Assembly (NCBI GenBank): GCA_029204225.1 | Contig: CM055108.1 | Span: forward strand, 22,182,326 to 22,246,325 | DNA from: Diphasiastrum complanatum | Lineage: Eukaryota > Streptophyta > Lycopodiopsida > Lycopodiales > Lycopodiaceae | DNA length: 64,000 nucleotides | Direction of reading: 5' to 3' | In this document: positions 10,191-22,516 of the stretch, piece by piece | How positions within the stretch are numbered: position 1 is the stretch's first letter | How the letters are laid out: every line of letters starts with the position of its first letter | Translations under genes and position numbers: made by a program | The notes under the pieces: generated by a model | The model's database searches: none | Seen by the model: the letters and a program-made list of their open reading frames with translations, nothing else | What the model was told of the DNA's origin: nothing

Positions 10191-10608
10191 GAGAAGATTG
10201 CTGTCAAAATACAAATACATATCTTATCTGATCTTCTGATCATGTGGGTAATCCTTCTTTTAAATGATCAAGTATAACTAGAATCTAAACTATGTTTCGT
10301 CAATCATAATTCATCGGATTTTTGTCCTATACTCAATAACAGAACGTGATAATCTCACGTAGACAACTACCAATGATCAGAAGAAATTTTAAGCTTAGAA
10401 TCATCTCTAGTCTAACAAGTACGGCCGAGCAAAAGCGACCAGTAAACTTTAAATCACGAATGTTCATAATATCACTTTGTTAATCCATAAAGCCTAAACA
10501 GTGTCGGAAATAGGATGGAATAATTGCAGCAAAAACTTCTACTTTGAATGCATGACTACACCTATCAAAAATTGAACAAAGCAGTAGTGATGATAATCAC
10601 ATTCAATC
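10191..10608 (-). repeat. Probable outer part of a Copia LTR split by the insertion at 10609
   Basis: The sequence left of the CAATC target duplication shows weak patchy similarity to the left end of the LTR at 17819-18648 (ATCACGAATG, TGATGATAA..CA.., then TTAACA..CTGAACGCA across the insertion). This suggests that 10.3-10.6 kb and 14.64-15.62 kb were one LTR before the 10609-14630 element landed. The left edge is not visible. Confidence 0.35.
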
Positions 10609-10870
10609 TGTTAGAATTCAATGCTAAACCTCATTGTTACTGTTTACGATGTACATTAATGTTGACAGCTGTGACCAGCTATCATTAGCCGTAGGCTAGT
10701 CTATTAGTCTACTCGTAGGTTTTTTCTCTTTATCAGGGTTCAGGGTTCATTTGTACATTCTACATTTAGTATGACATAGTGTGATAGAGTGATAGTGCGT
10801 GTTCTTCTTTCGCCTTCTTGTGGTAATTGCTTATGGTGAATGCTTGATGTTGCATATCTAATTCTTGACA
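10609..10870 (+). repeat. 5' LTR of the older Copia element
   Basis: It begins TGTTAGAATTC and ends ATTCTTGACA. It pairs with 14370-14630 and is followed at once by a tRNA-Met-like primer site. Confidence 0.9.
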
Positions 10871-13800
10871 TGATATCAGAGTAGCGATAGTGCGTGCCTG
10901 ATCAGTGGGTACAGCTTGTCACAGGCTCCCACTTTATGAGCAAGTCAATGGTAGTCCGAATCGAGGCAATTGGAATCAAGGCCGAGGTCAAGGACGCGAC
11001 TATTCAAGACAAAATAAACCTGGAAATTGTAGGTACTACAACAAACCTAGCCATTGGGAGCGTGAATGCTTCGAGAAATAGGAGGAGATAGAACAAAGAA
11101 AAGACAAATGGCAAGTTGGCATTTATGCTGATCAAGATCAATTTGATGATGATTATTATGAAGACAACTATGCTGATCAACATCAATACCATGATGATCA
11201 ATACGAAAATGATATAGGTAAAAGTTCAAACTTGTTCATCACAACATTAATGACAAGTGATGAAGCTAAGGATACTTGGTACATTGATAGTGGTGCGTCC
11301 AGGCACATGACTTCAATGAAAGAGTGGTTTTCAGAACTCAAGCAAACTCACAATGGTGATGAAGTTGGACAAGCCGATGACCATTATTACTATCTGTTAA
11401 AGGGTTTGGAGTGGTACCAGTGAAGTTAGCCAGCGAGAAGATAAAGTGGATAAGCAATGTGCAATATGTACTTGGCTTAGCTAACAATCTACTATATGCT
11501 GGGATGATGGCTGATCAACAACTCAAGGTTGAGTTTGACAGTGACAAATGTCTTGTCAAAGACATCAAGAATCACTACAAAGTGATTGCTATAGGAGGTA
11601 GAGTCAACGAGAATTGACTCTACAATTTGAATGCGAGATCTTTTACTCAAGCTATGGTAAGCACTGTTGATAGTCGAAGTGATCTTTGGCATCAAAGGTT
11701 TGGTCATATTAGCGCTCAAAGCTTGCAAATCCTTAAAAGAGATAATCTAGTTGTTGGATTGCTTGATATCTCTTTTGAAGAAAAAATTTGTGAGGGTTGC
11801 ATTTTGGGAAAACAACATAGAGAGAGAGATTTCTCAAAGATGGAGCAAGAAGAGCCAATGACATTCTTGATCTTGTTCATAGTGATCTGTGTGGACCAAT
11901 GCAAACTAGGTCCATTAGTAGTGGTTACTATTTCATCACATTCATTGATGACTATAGTAGACATATCTGGATTTATTTCATAAGCAAGAAATATGATGCT
12001 TTTGTCAAGTTTAGAGAGTTCAAGGCTCTAGTTGAAAAACAAACATGTTGTTATATTAAGACCCTTAGATCAGATGGTGGCAGTGAGTATTTTTCAACAG
12101 AGATTATAATTTTTTGCAAGGATCAGAGGATCAAGAGACAAACTACTACACCCTATTCACCACAACAGAATGGAGTTGCAGAACGGAAAAACAGACCCAT
12201 TGTGGAGATGGCTAGGGCAATGCTTAAGAGCAAAGGTTTTTCAAATACTTTTTGGACAGAAGCATGCAACTCATATCTTGAATTGGTGTCCTACGAAGTC
12301 CGTGGAGGGTAAGACACCTTACGAAGCTTTTACTAGAAAGAAACTAATGTTTCTCATTTACGAGTATTTGGTTGTGATGCTTACGCTCAGGCGCCTGATG
12401 AAAAATGAAAGAAGCTGGATGCAAAAGCTGTTAAGTGTATTTTTCTTGGATAATATGATGAAAGAGCCAAGGCATTCAGGATGTATGACACAGATGCACA
12501 AAAGATCGTGATTTTTAGAGATGCTACTTTTGATGAGACGGGTCAAAATGACCAAATAAAATTGACAATTGATCCCTTTGATGATAAAGCTAAAGTGAAA
12601 GTGAAGAAAGAAGTTGGTGTTGATATGGAAGAGCCAGTGGAAAAAGACAGGGTTAATAATGAGCCTCCTAGGAGAGTGCTTAAGTGGTACTTGTCAGTAA
12701 CAAGTGATGCTAATAAGGGAGATACTCCCGAATCAAGTGAGCAGGGAGAGCTTAGAAGATCAAGTAGAAATCGAAAACCTCCTGCAAGATTAGAGATGAA
12801 TCTAGTCCTGATGGGCTCTGTGATCAAGGCTCAAGAACCAAAAACTTTTGATGAAGCCAAGGAGCACAAGGAGTGGCATGTAGCTATGGAAACAGAAATG
12901 GAAGCCGTATCGAAAAAGAGGACGTGGAATTCGGTTGAGCTACTTGATGGTAAGAACCTATCACTTGCAAATGGATTTATAAGATCAAATATGGAGCAGA
13001 TGGGCAACTTCAACAAGTACAAAGCACGGTTGGTTGCGAGAGGATTTGAGCAACAAGAAGGTATTGATTTTGAGGAAACCTTCACACCCGTAGCTAAGAT
13101 GGTGACTATATGTTCTATCATTGCTATTTCTGCTTTCTATGGTTGGAAGATCTAGCAAATAGATGTTAAATCTACTTTTCTTAATGGAGTGCTGGATGAA
13201 GAGGTGTACTTAGTACAACCTCAAGGATTTGTTGAGCTAGGGAGAGAGCATTTTGTTTGTAAGCTCAACAAAGCCATTTATGAATTGAAGCAAGCCCCAT
13301 GGGCATGGTACTCTTGCTTTGATGAACACTTTAAGTGAAGAGGAATGGTAAAGAGTGATGCTGATTTTAATCTTTACATTCTAGGGCAAGATTCAGATAT
13401 AGTGTTCATTGTCTTGTACATGGATGATTTGATTATTACAGGAAGTAATGAGAAGTTAGTCGATGAAATCAAATCAAATCTTTCCAATGCCTTTGACATG
13501 ACTGACCTAGGATTGATGCACTATTGTCTTGGCATTGAAGTACGTCAAAAGGAAGACATGGTCTTTCTTACACAAAGCAAATATGCACGAGATTTGCTTT
13601 ATAAGTCCAATATGCAGGATTGTAAGCCTTTGAGTACACCTATGGATGTCAACATGAAGCTTACTACATATGATGAATCTGAGAAAGTGGACAGCTGGTG
13701 GGTAGTTTGATTTATTTGACACACACACGACCTGATATTTCTTATGCTCTTGGGGTTGTTAGTCAATTTATGCAAGTTCCTAGTCAAGCACACTAGAAGT

Positions 13801-14369
13801 CTACTAAACGTATTCTCAGATACATTCTAGGGACATTGAATTTTGGTTTGAAGTATGATCAGCCTGAAGCACCAATGTTGGTAGGCTATACAGATGCCAA
13901 TTGGGCAAGTAATATTGATGACAGAAGATCTACCAGTGGTCATACATTCAGTTATGGTATAGCTGCAATTTCATGGAGCAGCAAAAAGCAACCTACAGTA
14001 GTCTTACCATCGATGGAAGCTGAATATTGAGCACTTAGCAATGCTACACAAGAAGCGGTATGATTACGAAGATTGCTTGTGGATTTAGGTCAACCACAGG
14101 TGACTGCGACTACTATATCTTGCGACAATCAAAGTTGCATTCACCTTGCTAAAAATCTAGTTTTACATGCTCGAACCAAGCACATCAAAATACACTACCA
14201 TTTTTTTTGAGAGAAAATTCTTGATGGAGTGGAGCCATTGATCTTGTTTTTTTGTAAATCTGAAGATCAAATGACAGATATTTTTACTAAGTCATTAGGT
14301 AGATGTAAATTTGAGAGGTTTTGTATTCTATTAGGAATAGAAGAATGTAATTTTATCATTGAGGGAGAG

Positions 14370-14630
14370 TGTTATAAATCAATGATAAACTTCATTGTTA
14401 TTGTTTACGATGTACATTAATGTTGATAGCTGTGACCAACTGTCATTAGCCGTACGCTAGTCTATTAGTCTACTCATAGGTTTTCTCTCTCTATTAGGGT
14501 TCATAGTTCATTTGTACATTTTACATTTAGTATGACATAGTGTGACAGAGTGATAGTGCGTATTCTTCTTCGCCTTCTTGTGGTGATTGCTTATGGTGAA
14601 TGCTTAATGTTGCATATCTAATTCTTGACA
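14370..14630 (+). repeat. 3' LTR of the older Copia element
   Basis: It begins TGTTATAAATC after a purine tract and ends ATTCTTGACA, then CAATC repeats the target site. About 21 differences from the 5' LTR were counted by eye. Confidence 0.9.
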
Positions 14631-14635
14631 CAATC

Positions 14636-15622
14636 TTTAACAACTACCTTCTGACATATACTGAACGCAATAAGAAGATTGTATCGATTCAGAAAAAGAA
14701 AATCAGATGTTAATGAGTGCAAGACAATAGCGGATAGAAACCGTGCACTCTAAGCTGTCTCTAAATAACTGAGAATCAGTCTGGTAATAAGCAGCTCTGT
14801 TGATAAGCAGTAGCGCAATAGCAACTCTAAAATAAATCTATAAAGATTGAGCTAGAATGCTCAAGAGAGTTCAAGCTTGAAAGCTTGATAGAGAGCTAAC
14901 CACAATACTTTCTGATTGTAAATGATTTGCTTGATAAGAGCGCAGGAAGCGTCATGTAATAACACTCAGCCCCTTCACAATTCACAATGTTGATGCGTCG
15001 CTTTAGAACTTCTTCACTTGATTGATTGATCAAAAGTATGAATATGAACAACTATATATACTAAGCAATTAGGTCATCAAATGCGATCGCCAATTGTCTA
15101 TTGTCCGCTGACATTCATCCGGTTCCTTGCCATTGATTGCTGATAAGTGGTGGAAATTGGCCGTAATGCATAAATGAACTAGACTGTCACTTCTGCAAAA
15201 ATAAACTAAAACAGCCACAGGTGACATTGTCGCAAAAATGTAACAGTGTCAGGTTTTTGCAAAAAATGTGAAAAACCCTAAGGTGCCCTTAAATCTGATT
15301 TAGGATTGCCCCACACTTTGAATGTCATTTCCTTAACATTTGAGACACTTTGGGAAAAGCGAAAAATGTGATACTGCATTTTTACTCGTGAATTATGTCA
15401 GGCGAAAAATGCGAAAAAGACGACACTACATTTTTACCAGGAATTCCTGACATGCAAAAAATGCGACACTGTATCAAACTCCGTGTATTTCTACAAACTG
15501 TATAAAAACACTTGTAATTCTGCAGACTGTAAAAAAACACGGGAAATTCCACATAACTGGATAAACAATGGATGAAGATTAAAACTGATTAGTCGATTGA
15601 TAAGAAGGATAATAATTCAACA
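14636..15622 (-). repeat. LTR of Copia family B (3' LTR of the 15.6-17.3 kb element)
   Basis: The reverse complement matches the + strand LTR remnant at 45070-45655 (CATCAACATTGTGAATTGTG, the ACGCTTCCTGCGCTCTTA region, the TAGAGTTGCTATTGCG region) and the remnant at 53040-53275. It ends AATTCAACA next to a pyrimidine tract (CTCCCTCTTA, a purine tract on the minus strand) and family B coding sequence. It contains repeated words built on GCGAAAAATG / CATTTTTCGC. Confidence 0.8.
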
Positions 15623-15629
15623 CTCCCTC

Positions 15630-17290
15630 TTAATGTGGATCCTTAAATGCCTTGACCTTCAAACTTAGTTCTACACAGAATCTTATGTGTGCTTCCAAAC
15701 TTAAAGCTTTGGTAAAAATATCTACTATCATATGTTGCGTTCTATAGTACTGCAATCTGACCTCTTCTTTGAGAACTTTGCTTCTGACGAAATGATACTT
15801 CAGTTCAATGTGCTTACTCCTAGAATGAAATATAGGGTTGGCTGATAAAACATTGGCACTTTGATTATCACAAAATAATGTCGTTGGAGCATATGGATTC
15901 AGACCGATATTTGAGAGTAAGTTTGTCAACCAAATTGCTTCCTTTGTAGCTTGAGAGGCTATGATATACTCTGATTCAGTGGAAGATAGAGCTATTGAAG
16001 AATGCTTGTAGAAATTGGGCCATTGTTGACGAAGAATGTAAATTTGGAAGTGGATTTACGAGTGTCTACATCTCCTGCCCAACTTGCATCTGTGTAACCA
16101 GTGAGTAAATTGAGTTTGTCGTTGCCGACTGCTCCATAACAAATGCAAAAGTCCATAGTAGCTCGAAGATATCTCATTACTCTGATAAGAGCCTTCCAAT
16201 GTGTCATAAAAGGACTGAGAGAGGTGACTGCAACAGCTATGTTTGGCCTAGTATAGATCATGGCATACATAAGAGATCCTATGAAAAGCAATGTATCATC
16301 CACATATAAAGTGATAATGATAAAAGACTGCTGCACTGCTTTGAAGTAAACATTTGAATCTGAAGAGCTATGTGTGTAGCCATGATCAATAAGAAAAATA
16401 TTGATCACCTTATGGAGTTTACACACATGATTGTGTTTACCCTCGATAATATGGGATGCACCTTGTAAATGTCTTCTTCGATAACTCCATTGAGATATGT
16501 TGTCTGTACATCCATTTGATGTATTTCCAAATCTGTTGCAATGACAAATGATATCAAAAGTCGAATAAAAAAATGCTTGACTACTGGACTAAAAGTCTCA
16601 GTGTAATTGACGTTGTATACCTGAGAAAATCCTCTAGTGACAAGTCGTGCCTTTCTCTGTTGATGCTTCTATATGCATTCTACTTGACTTTGAAAATCCA
16701 TTTGCAATCAACTACATTTCTGCTAGCAGGTAATTCGACAGTTGTCCATCTCTTGTTCTTGATAAGAAATGAATATTCTTTATCCATAGCTTCTTTTCAT
16801 ATATTTGAATCACGCTGATTGGGTGCCTCTTGGACAGTCGTCGGTTCCTGAACAAGATAGGTTGTAGACACATCGATATACCTCTCAGGTGGTCTGCTAG
16901 TCCTTGATGATCTTCTGGGTAATAGAGGAAGTTGATTATTCCCATCATACTGTAGTTGTTGATCTGCAACATCATCATCTACTGATCCGCCATTGATTTG
17001 TTGTTCATCAACAATAGTAGAGCTTGGATCTTCAATGAGAATAGTCGACTGAGGAACTGGAAAGTTCAATGTGTCAAGATAATTTGACAAGTCGGCTACA
17101 TGGGGACTGCCCTTTCCCTTGAGGTCTTGAAAATGATCTTCAATGAAAATGACATCCTGGCTAGTCTTGACGCCTGAGGAACTTCTGTCATCTCTTTGCA
17201 CCATAAAACTATAAATCCATACTGAACTTCACGTTTAAACTGACAAACAAGATTTTTTGCACACAATCTATCCTCTTCGATGGATGTGCT
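15630..17290 (-). mobile_element. Copia family B remnant (RNase H, reverse transcriptase, linker)
   Basis: Minus-strand stretches give, from left to right, the end of RNase H with its CDNQSA and SRSKHIE words, parts of reverse transcriptase including a YVDD region, and the acidic linker that precedes reverse transcriptase. Gag, protease and most of integrase are missing. It has several breaks and one internal loss in the reverse transcriptase. A closely related copy is at 45667-48126. Confidence 0.85.
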
Positions 17291-17299
17291 CACGACTCT

Positions 17300-17816
17300 G
17301 TATGAGCACGCATTTATTTCCTATCGGTCCATATCTCCCACAACAATAAACTAGTGTCTACACCTATGTAGGTTGGTAAGAAGCTTTCTAATCAAAATGA
17401 AGATACATTAGTTGATGCTACACTGTTTCATCAATTAGTTGGTTCCCTAATCTATCTTACAACCACTCGTCCTGACATAAGGTATGTTGTAAGTGTGGTA
17501 AGTCAATTCATGGCTACACCTAGGGAAACTCATAGAAAAACTACAACGAAAATTCTTTGCTACATTAAGGGGACATGGATTGCTATATGAAAGACAACGT
17601 GCTTTATAATTTACCAGTGTCCATGGCTTCGTAGACTCAAATTGGGCAAGCTGTAGAGATGTATAAGATCCACCACATGTTATATCTTTCATGTTGGTAA
17701 TGGTGTGTTCTCTTGGTCCGATAAGAAATATGATACAGTTACTCTCTCTACCACGAAAGCGGAGTACAAAGCCCTATGTTCAGCTACGCAGGAGGCAGTG
17801 ATTTGCGAAGAGCTAG
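17300..17816 (+). mobile_element. Copia fragment on the opposite strand (reverse transcriptase end and RNase H)
   Basis: The + strand reads like the end of a Copia pol of a third family: a LIYLTTRPDI-type segment near 17450, then a SATQEA segment near 17785. It is wedged between two minus-strand family B remnants and is broken in several places. No LTR of its own was found. Confidence 0.75.
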
Positions 17817-17818
17817 AC

Positions 17819-18648
17819 TGTGCTCGATTGATAATTAGTCACGAATGATTCGTGAAAGACAAGTCTAAATGTTAATCGTCTATTACCAGTAAGAATAACT
17901 AGAAAGATTAGACAGAATGAATGATAAGCATAGCATTATTAACATAGATCTGAACGCAGAACAACAAACTGTATCAGATTAAGTATATCATGTATACATG
18001 TCAATAATGCGGTAGAGCACAATACAATAGTGGACAAAACCGCGTGCCCTACAAAGCTTTTCAATCTATAAAAAGGAATTAGACCTTAATTCTGACAAAA
18101 ATGAAAAATCAATGTTCAGAGCATCTACTTCGTGTATGTCGTCTTCTTCTGCTCTCTTCATCATCTTTTACTTGAATGGTGCCCAGTATATATATATTAC
18201 ATAATATTACAGGTGTGCAGATGTGAAAGTACAGAGTGGATGTGCTGTCTATAGGAGATCGTGGGTGGCTGCAATCGTTGTCCAATCTGTTAGCGCAACT
18301 GCATGGGGTGGGTGAGCGTGAAAAGGGTGCAATGTCAGCCAGTGCTGAAGTGAACATTGGTGATGATGCGAAAAGTGCGTCACTCTTACAAATGGCCTTA
18401 GGATAAGATTTACAGGGTGCCTTAGCTCTTAGGGCACTTTTGGTTTTTTTTTGTAAGATAGTGTCCCCCCTTTCACCTGTCACCTTAAACTGTGTAGAAA
18501 CACAGTGTCACGATTCTTTCGCCTTTTCTTCATCTGTGCAAATTTGCATGTAAATATGCAGACTGCATGACAACGTTAGTAAATATGCAACATGAATGGA
18601 GGCAGATTAAAATGGGATTTAGGAGAGCTAGAGGGAATAAATCCAACA
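17819..18648 (-). repeat. LTR of a second family B-like Copia copy
   Basis: It ends ATCCAACA beside a run of C (a purine tract on the minus strand) and RNase H coding sequence at 18656. Its interior shares CTGAACGCA, ATAGTGGACAAAACCGCG-like and GGGTGCCTTAG-like words with the LTR at 14636-15622, but it is clearly diverged, so it is a related subfamily. The left edge is approximate. Confidence 0.65.
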
Positions 18649-18655
18649 CCCCCCC

Positions 18656-19370
18656 TTAATTTGGATCCATGAATGCCTTGACCTTCAGACTGAGCAATGC
18701 ACAAAATTTGTTGTGTGCATTAACACTGAGTGCTTTCGTGAAGATGTTTGCAACCATGTCCTGCGTTCTGCAATACGTTAAGCTTACCTCTTTGTCGAGA
18801 ACCTTGCCGATGATGTACTGATATCTGATCTCAATGTGCTTACTCCTAGAATGAAATCTAGGGTTGGCCGATAAGGCAATAGCACTTTGATTATCACAAA
18901 ATAAAAATTGTAGGGCTGTTCTGATACAGATTGACATATGACAGCAAATTTCTCAACTAAAACGCTTCCTTAATAGATTGAGAAGCAACAATATATTCTG
19001 CTTCAGTAGAAGAAAGTGCGATAGAGGTTTGCTTACGACTGTTCCATGAAATAGGACCGCCATTGAAGAAGAATGTAAATCCAGATGTGGACTTACGATT
19101 GTCTGCATCTCCTCTTGCATCAGAATAGCCACTGAGCTGATGAAGATTGTCGTTGCTGACATCTCCATGCACTGGTCCATGGTAGCTCGAATATATCTCA
19201 TGACTCGAATAAGATCCTTCCAATGGGTAATGCCAAGATTAGCCATATATTGGCTGAGTGAACATACAACAAAAGAGATATCTAGTCTTGTACAGACCAT
19301 TGCGTACATGAGAGATCCAAGTATCGATCGATACAGATATTCTCTCATCTGCTCCTTTTCCTGCTTGGTC
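18656..19370 (-). mobile_element. Copia family B-like remnant (RNase H and end of reverse transcriptase)
   Basis: The minus strand encodes the CDNQSAIALSANP and HSRSKHIEIRY words of Copia RNase H and, further right, a GSLMYAMVCTR segment from the end of reverse transcriptase. It is broken, and everything upstream in the element is lost. Confidence 0.85.
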
Positions 19371-20000
19371 TAGGGACATTGGTCCTGTATTTTTGTGTTT
19401 TAAGAGCTTATTCTTCACATTTGAACTAATTGAAGAAGAAGACCTTTTCAAGTTCTTAATGATCATGGTATCTACAAATTTCTTGTTGCTACCAATGTCT
19501 TCAGTCAAATCTCCACAACAATTCACCACGTGTAATCAAGATCAATAATCACAATCTTTATTATAAATAATCCCATTTTATTATATCAATAATCATAATA
19601 TCCATAGTTAGTACTTAGGAGTATTCACAATAATCACAATTAGGTTTCGAATATTCCAATATTTACAGCATTCATGATCAATATTCAAGAGTATTCACAA
19701 CAATCACAATAAGTGTTTGAATTATTTGCTCTTCAATATCGTTAGTTACTATCAATTAGGTAGTCTTCAAGATGCATCTTTGAAAAGTTGACCAATTCTT
19801 CATCCAATATGTGATTTTTTTGTATATGTCCTTACTAGTCTGGCAAACAAAGCCTCTATATGTCTCTCACCTTCTTCTTAGCATTTTTTCACCTACATAA
19901 ACAAGTGAGCTATTGGATTGTGTGTTGTAACTCCACTAGTTGAAGATGGGCATTGAGCTGCAACTAAACCATGCATGTGTGCATCTAGGCAATCTCTAAA
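19371..20000. other. No recognisable gene
   Basis: A minus-strand open stretch continues to 19529 beyond the Copia homology; I cannot assign it. The rest is AT-rich, with short words such as TATTCACAATAATCACAAT repeated two or three times between 19620 and 19720. Confidence 0.4.
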
Positions 20001-20513
20001 CTAACAGGGGCAAGATGCAATCGAATTAGCTTTGATGACGATGAAATTGCCTTCGGATTTACTAGCACATATTTTGATTACAAATAATCCATGTTCATGA
20101 GAGTAAAATACACATGCATCTATGCAAGAAAACGTAATTTTGCAAACACAAACTACTACCTCATCACAAATGGCTTTATGTTTGGTTTGGGATCTAGCAA
20201 AGTACTTGCTACAATATGGGCATTCACTCCATTGCAAGGGTGTAATATTATTTGTGTGACTGATCTCGGTGTAATAAAAAACAATAAAATCTTTTCTTCT
20301 AAATGATAAAAAGAGGTAAAGGAATACCAATTGGATGATTGGAACTCTAAAACTACAAAGAACCATAAACTCCATTGTAGCAATTTTTATGAGAAGCTCG
20401 ACACAAAGTCTCTTTTCTAGATCAAACCATGTTTGACGTGAAGAAATTAGGCATTGAGTATGTGCTCGATGGGTCATCATCATGTTTGCAAGCTGCCATG
20501 AGTTTAACTCCAA
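20001..20513 (-). other. Unrecognised 170-codon open frame
   Basis: The open stretch contains cysteine and histidine pairs (a CPYCSKYF...H segment near residues 97-112, then CVCKITFSC) that could be a zinc-binding module, and a second half rich in beta-branched residues. I do not recognise the family. There is no intron evidence, no promoter evidence and transposon debris on both sides, so it may be a piece of a mobile element rather than a host gene. Confidence 0.2.
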
Positions 20514-20699
20514 GAGCCACCATCATTATTTCTTACTAACTACATGTGAATTTACAGGACCAATGACATCTTTTTTTTCACATGAAATAGTAATTATTTG
20601 AGCTAGTAATCAGTGACAAGTTGGTTGAAGATATTTATAAGAATTTCCAAGCAACAAAGCTCTCACTTACCATGCACAAGAGGTCTAAGATAAATTTAC

Positions 20700-20840
20700 T
20701 AGATGAAACAACAGAATGGGAGTGCATCATCCATTGGGACATTAGACCTGAGAACATTCTACTTGATGCCAATTTGGATTTTGGGTTGGTCAAGTTGTTG
20801 GATAGAGAGTTGAATATAGTGATGATAATTGCTCCTCTTA
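20700..20840 (+). pseudogene. Receptor-like kinase fragment (catalytic loop relic)
   Basis: A short open stretch carries CIIHWDIRPENILLDANL, then DFGLVKLL, then RELNIVM. This matches subdomains VIb and VII of plant receptor-like kinases, whose usual form is IIHCDIKPxNILLD followed by DFGLAKLL. The loop Cys-Asp is Trp-Asp and the spacing between the loop and DFG is shortened by several residues. No other kinase subdomain is recognisable on either side. It is therefore a fragment of a host gene, perhaps carried here by a transposon. Confidence 0.7.
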
Positions 20841-20859
20841 CGATCCTTTATCAACCCTT

Positions 20860-21218
20860 TAAACGCGTGCTGTTATTAAAGTTAGAGTGCAATAGTGGCA
20901 TCCCATAAGTAATGAAAATTTCATACATAAATGCTATTGCGCAAATAGTAGCCATCAGGTCATTAAATGCCACCATTTAAGTACAATTCTTTGAAGATTC
21001 TATTCTCATTATAAGCATGTGTTTTTGTTATGTGCAAGTTTTTGGCATGTTGGGGGGTCTTTCGTACACTTGTAGTTGTGGACTTGCTGTGAGCTTTGCA
21101 TGAGTAGATTGTGAGCTACAACATTACTTCTTTTCAAGCACTTGTTGTAACGCATATGAGGCTTGCACGAGGAGATTAACATTCTCTTCTTGTTATTAGT
21201 ATTAATGCTCAACTAACA

Positions 21219-21288
<70 letters not shown>

Positions 21289-21976
21289 ATGAACACATCT
21301 AGGCTAATTGAATGTAATTGCAGGTAGCTTGTACAATGCATGAACACTTATATGCAGGTATGCATCCATTTTTTGAATTTTAAGCTTTAGAGTGAAACTC
21401 CACAATCCTACACAACAAGACTATGATGCTTGCACAATTTTACATGGAAAATGTTTTAATCTTTCATTATGGAGTGTTGTATGGTTAAGGACCAAAACTT
21501 GAAGATGCATATCATCTACATAAGCAAATCTTCAAAACTTTGAGGCACTTTTAAGGTTAATTTTTCTTATGGACATTTTTTACCAGCTGCACCACATAGT
21601 CTTGCCTTTGCAAAGTAAGTCAAAAAATGCATCCATAATAGTTAGATAGTTGTTGGACACATGGTTGACATCAAATAGATGATCTAAGAATCAATGAGAC
21701 ATTAAGAGCGTCATTAAAGCCCATCGAAGGGTGGTATCTTAAAGGCACTGAGCCTAGGTGGTCTTGGCGCCATCTGAGCCAAGCATTTGGGTGGATGGGA
21801 GGCAAGAAGAAGCATAATCAAGAGGGACACAATACCTCAATGGGAAGGTGTTGGCATCAGACAAGTAAGTCCTTTCGAGCACCATCAGATGGAGCGCAAT
21901 GGGTGAATCTTGTCCTGATGTAAAGTAATGGCGATGAAGAGCAACCTCATCACCCAGCTTCGTATCTTGACGACAC
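20860..21976. other. Intergenic, no recognisable gene
   Basis: This stretch holds a compound microsatellite at 21225-21288 and otherwise mixed AT-rich sequence. A 75-codon minus-strand frame at 21754-21978 resembles nothing I know. Confidence 0.5.
21225..21288. repeat. Compound (CT)n-(CA)n microsatellite
   Basis: About 28 bases of CT repeat pass directly into about 36 bases of CA repeat. Confidence 0.95.
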
Positions 21977-22249
21977 AATATGATTCAGATCCCCATCATC
22001 GTCGGATTTTCTCAAAAACATTCAGACTTTGCCACATTTTCACGACTAACCATTGTAAGGAGAACAAGTGACAAGTATTCCACCAAAAATCCAAGCCGTC
22101 TCAGCATAAAAAATGTCATATGCCACATTAAGCCCCATATCCCTGGCCACGGTCTCACATTATGCTAACCGCATGGTTGCGCTCCTAGTTTAGGGAACCG
22201 TGCTTAGAACCAAGTGCCATACCACAAAACCCTAAAGGATTTTTCTTCC
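21977..22249 (+). repeat. Tandem duplication upstream of eIF3a, copy 1
   Basis: A 273-base unit starts AATATGATTCAGATCCCC and ends AAAGGATTTTTCTTCC. It is followed without a gap by copy 2. The two differ at scattered positions and by small gaps near the CACGGTCTCACATTATG segment. Confidence 0.93.
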
Positions 22250-22516
22250 AATATGATTCAGATCCCCATCACCGTCGGTTTTTTAAAAAACATTCAGACT
22301 TTGCCACATTTTCACGACTAGCCATTGTAAGGAGAACAAGTGACAAGTATGCCACCAAAAATCCAAGTCGTCTCGGCATAAAAAATGTCATATGCCACGT
22401 TAAGCCCCGTATCCCTGGCCACTCTCACATTATGTACCGCGTGGTTGCGCTCCTGGTTTAGGGAACCGTGCTTAGAACCAAGCGCGATACCACAAAACCC
22501 TAAAGGATTTTTCTTC
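22250..22516 (+). repeat. Tandem duplication upstream of eIF3a, copy 2
   Basis: About 267 bases form the second copy of the 21977-22249 unit. It lies 235-500 bases ahead of the eIF3a start codon and so is likely to overlap promoter or 5' UTR sequence. Confidence 0.93.

Larger units (their letters stand above)
10609..14630 (+). mobile_element. Older Copia element with two LTRs and a CAATC target duplication
   Basis: The LTRs at 10609-10870 and 14370-14630 are both about 262 bases with TG...CA ends, and CAATC flanks the element at 10604-10608 and 14631-14635. A primer-site-like word (TGATATCAGAG) follows the first LTR and a purine tract (GAGGGAGAG) precedes the second. Inside are the zinc knuckle, protease, GAG-pre-integrase, integrase, reverse transcriptase and RNase H, in Copia order. 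Most of Gag is absent. The coding part is broken in about ten places. I count about 21 differences between the LTRs (roughly 92% identity), so it is much older than the element at 1-5409. Confidence 0.92.
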
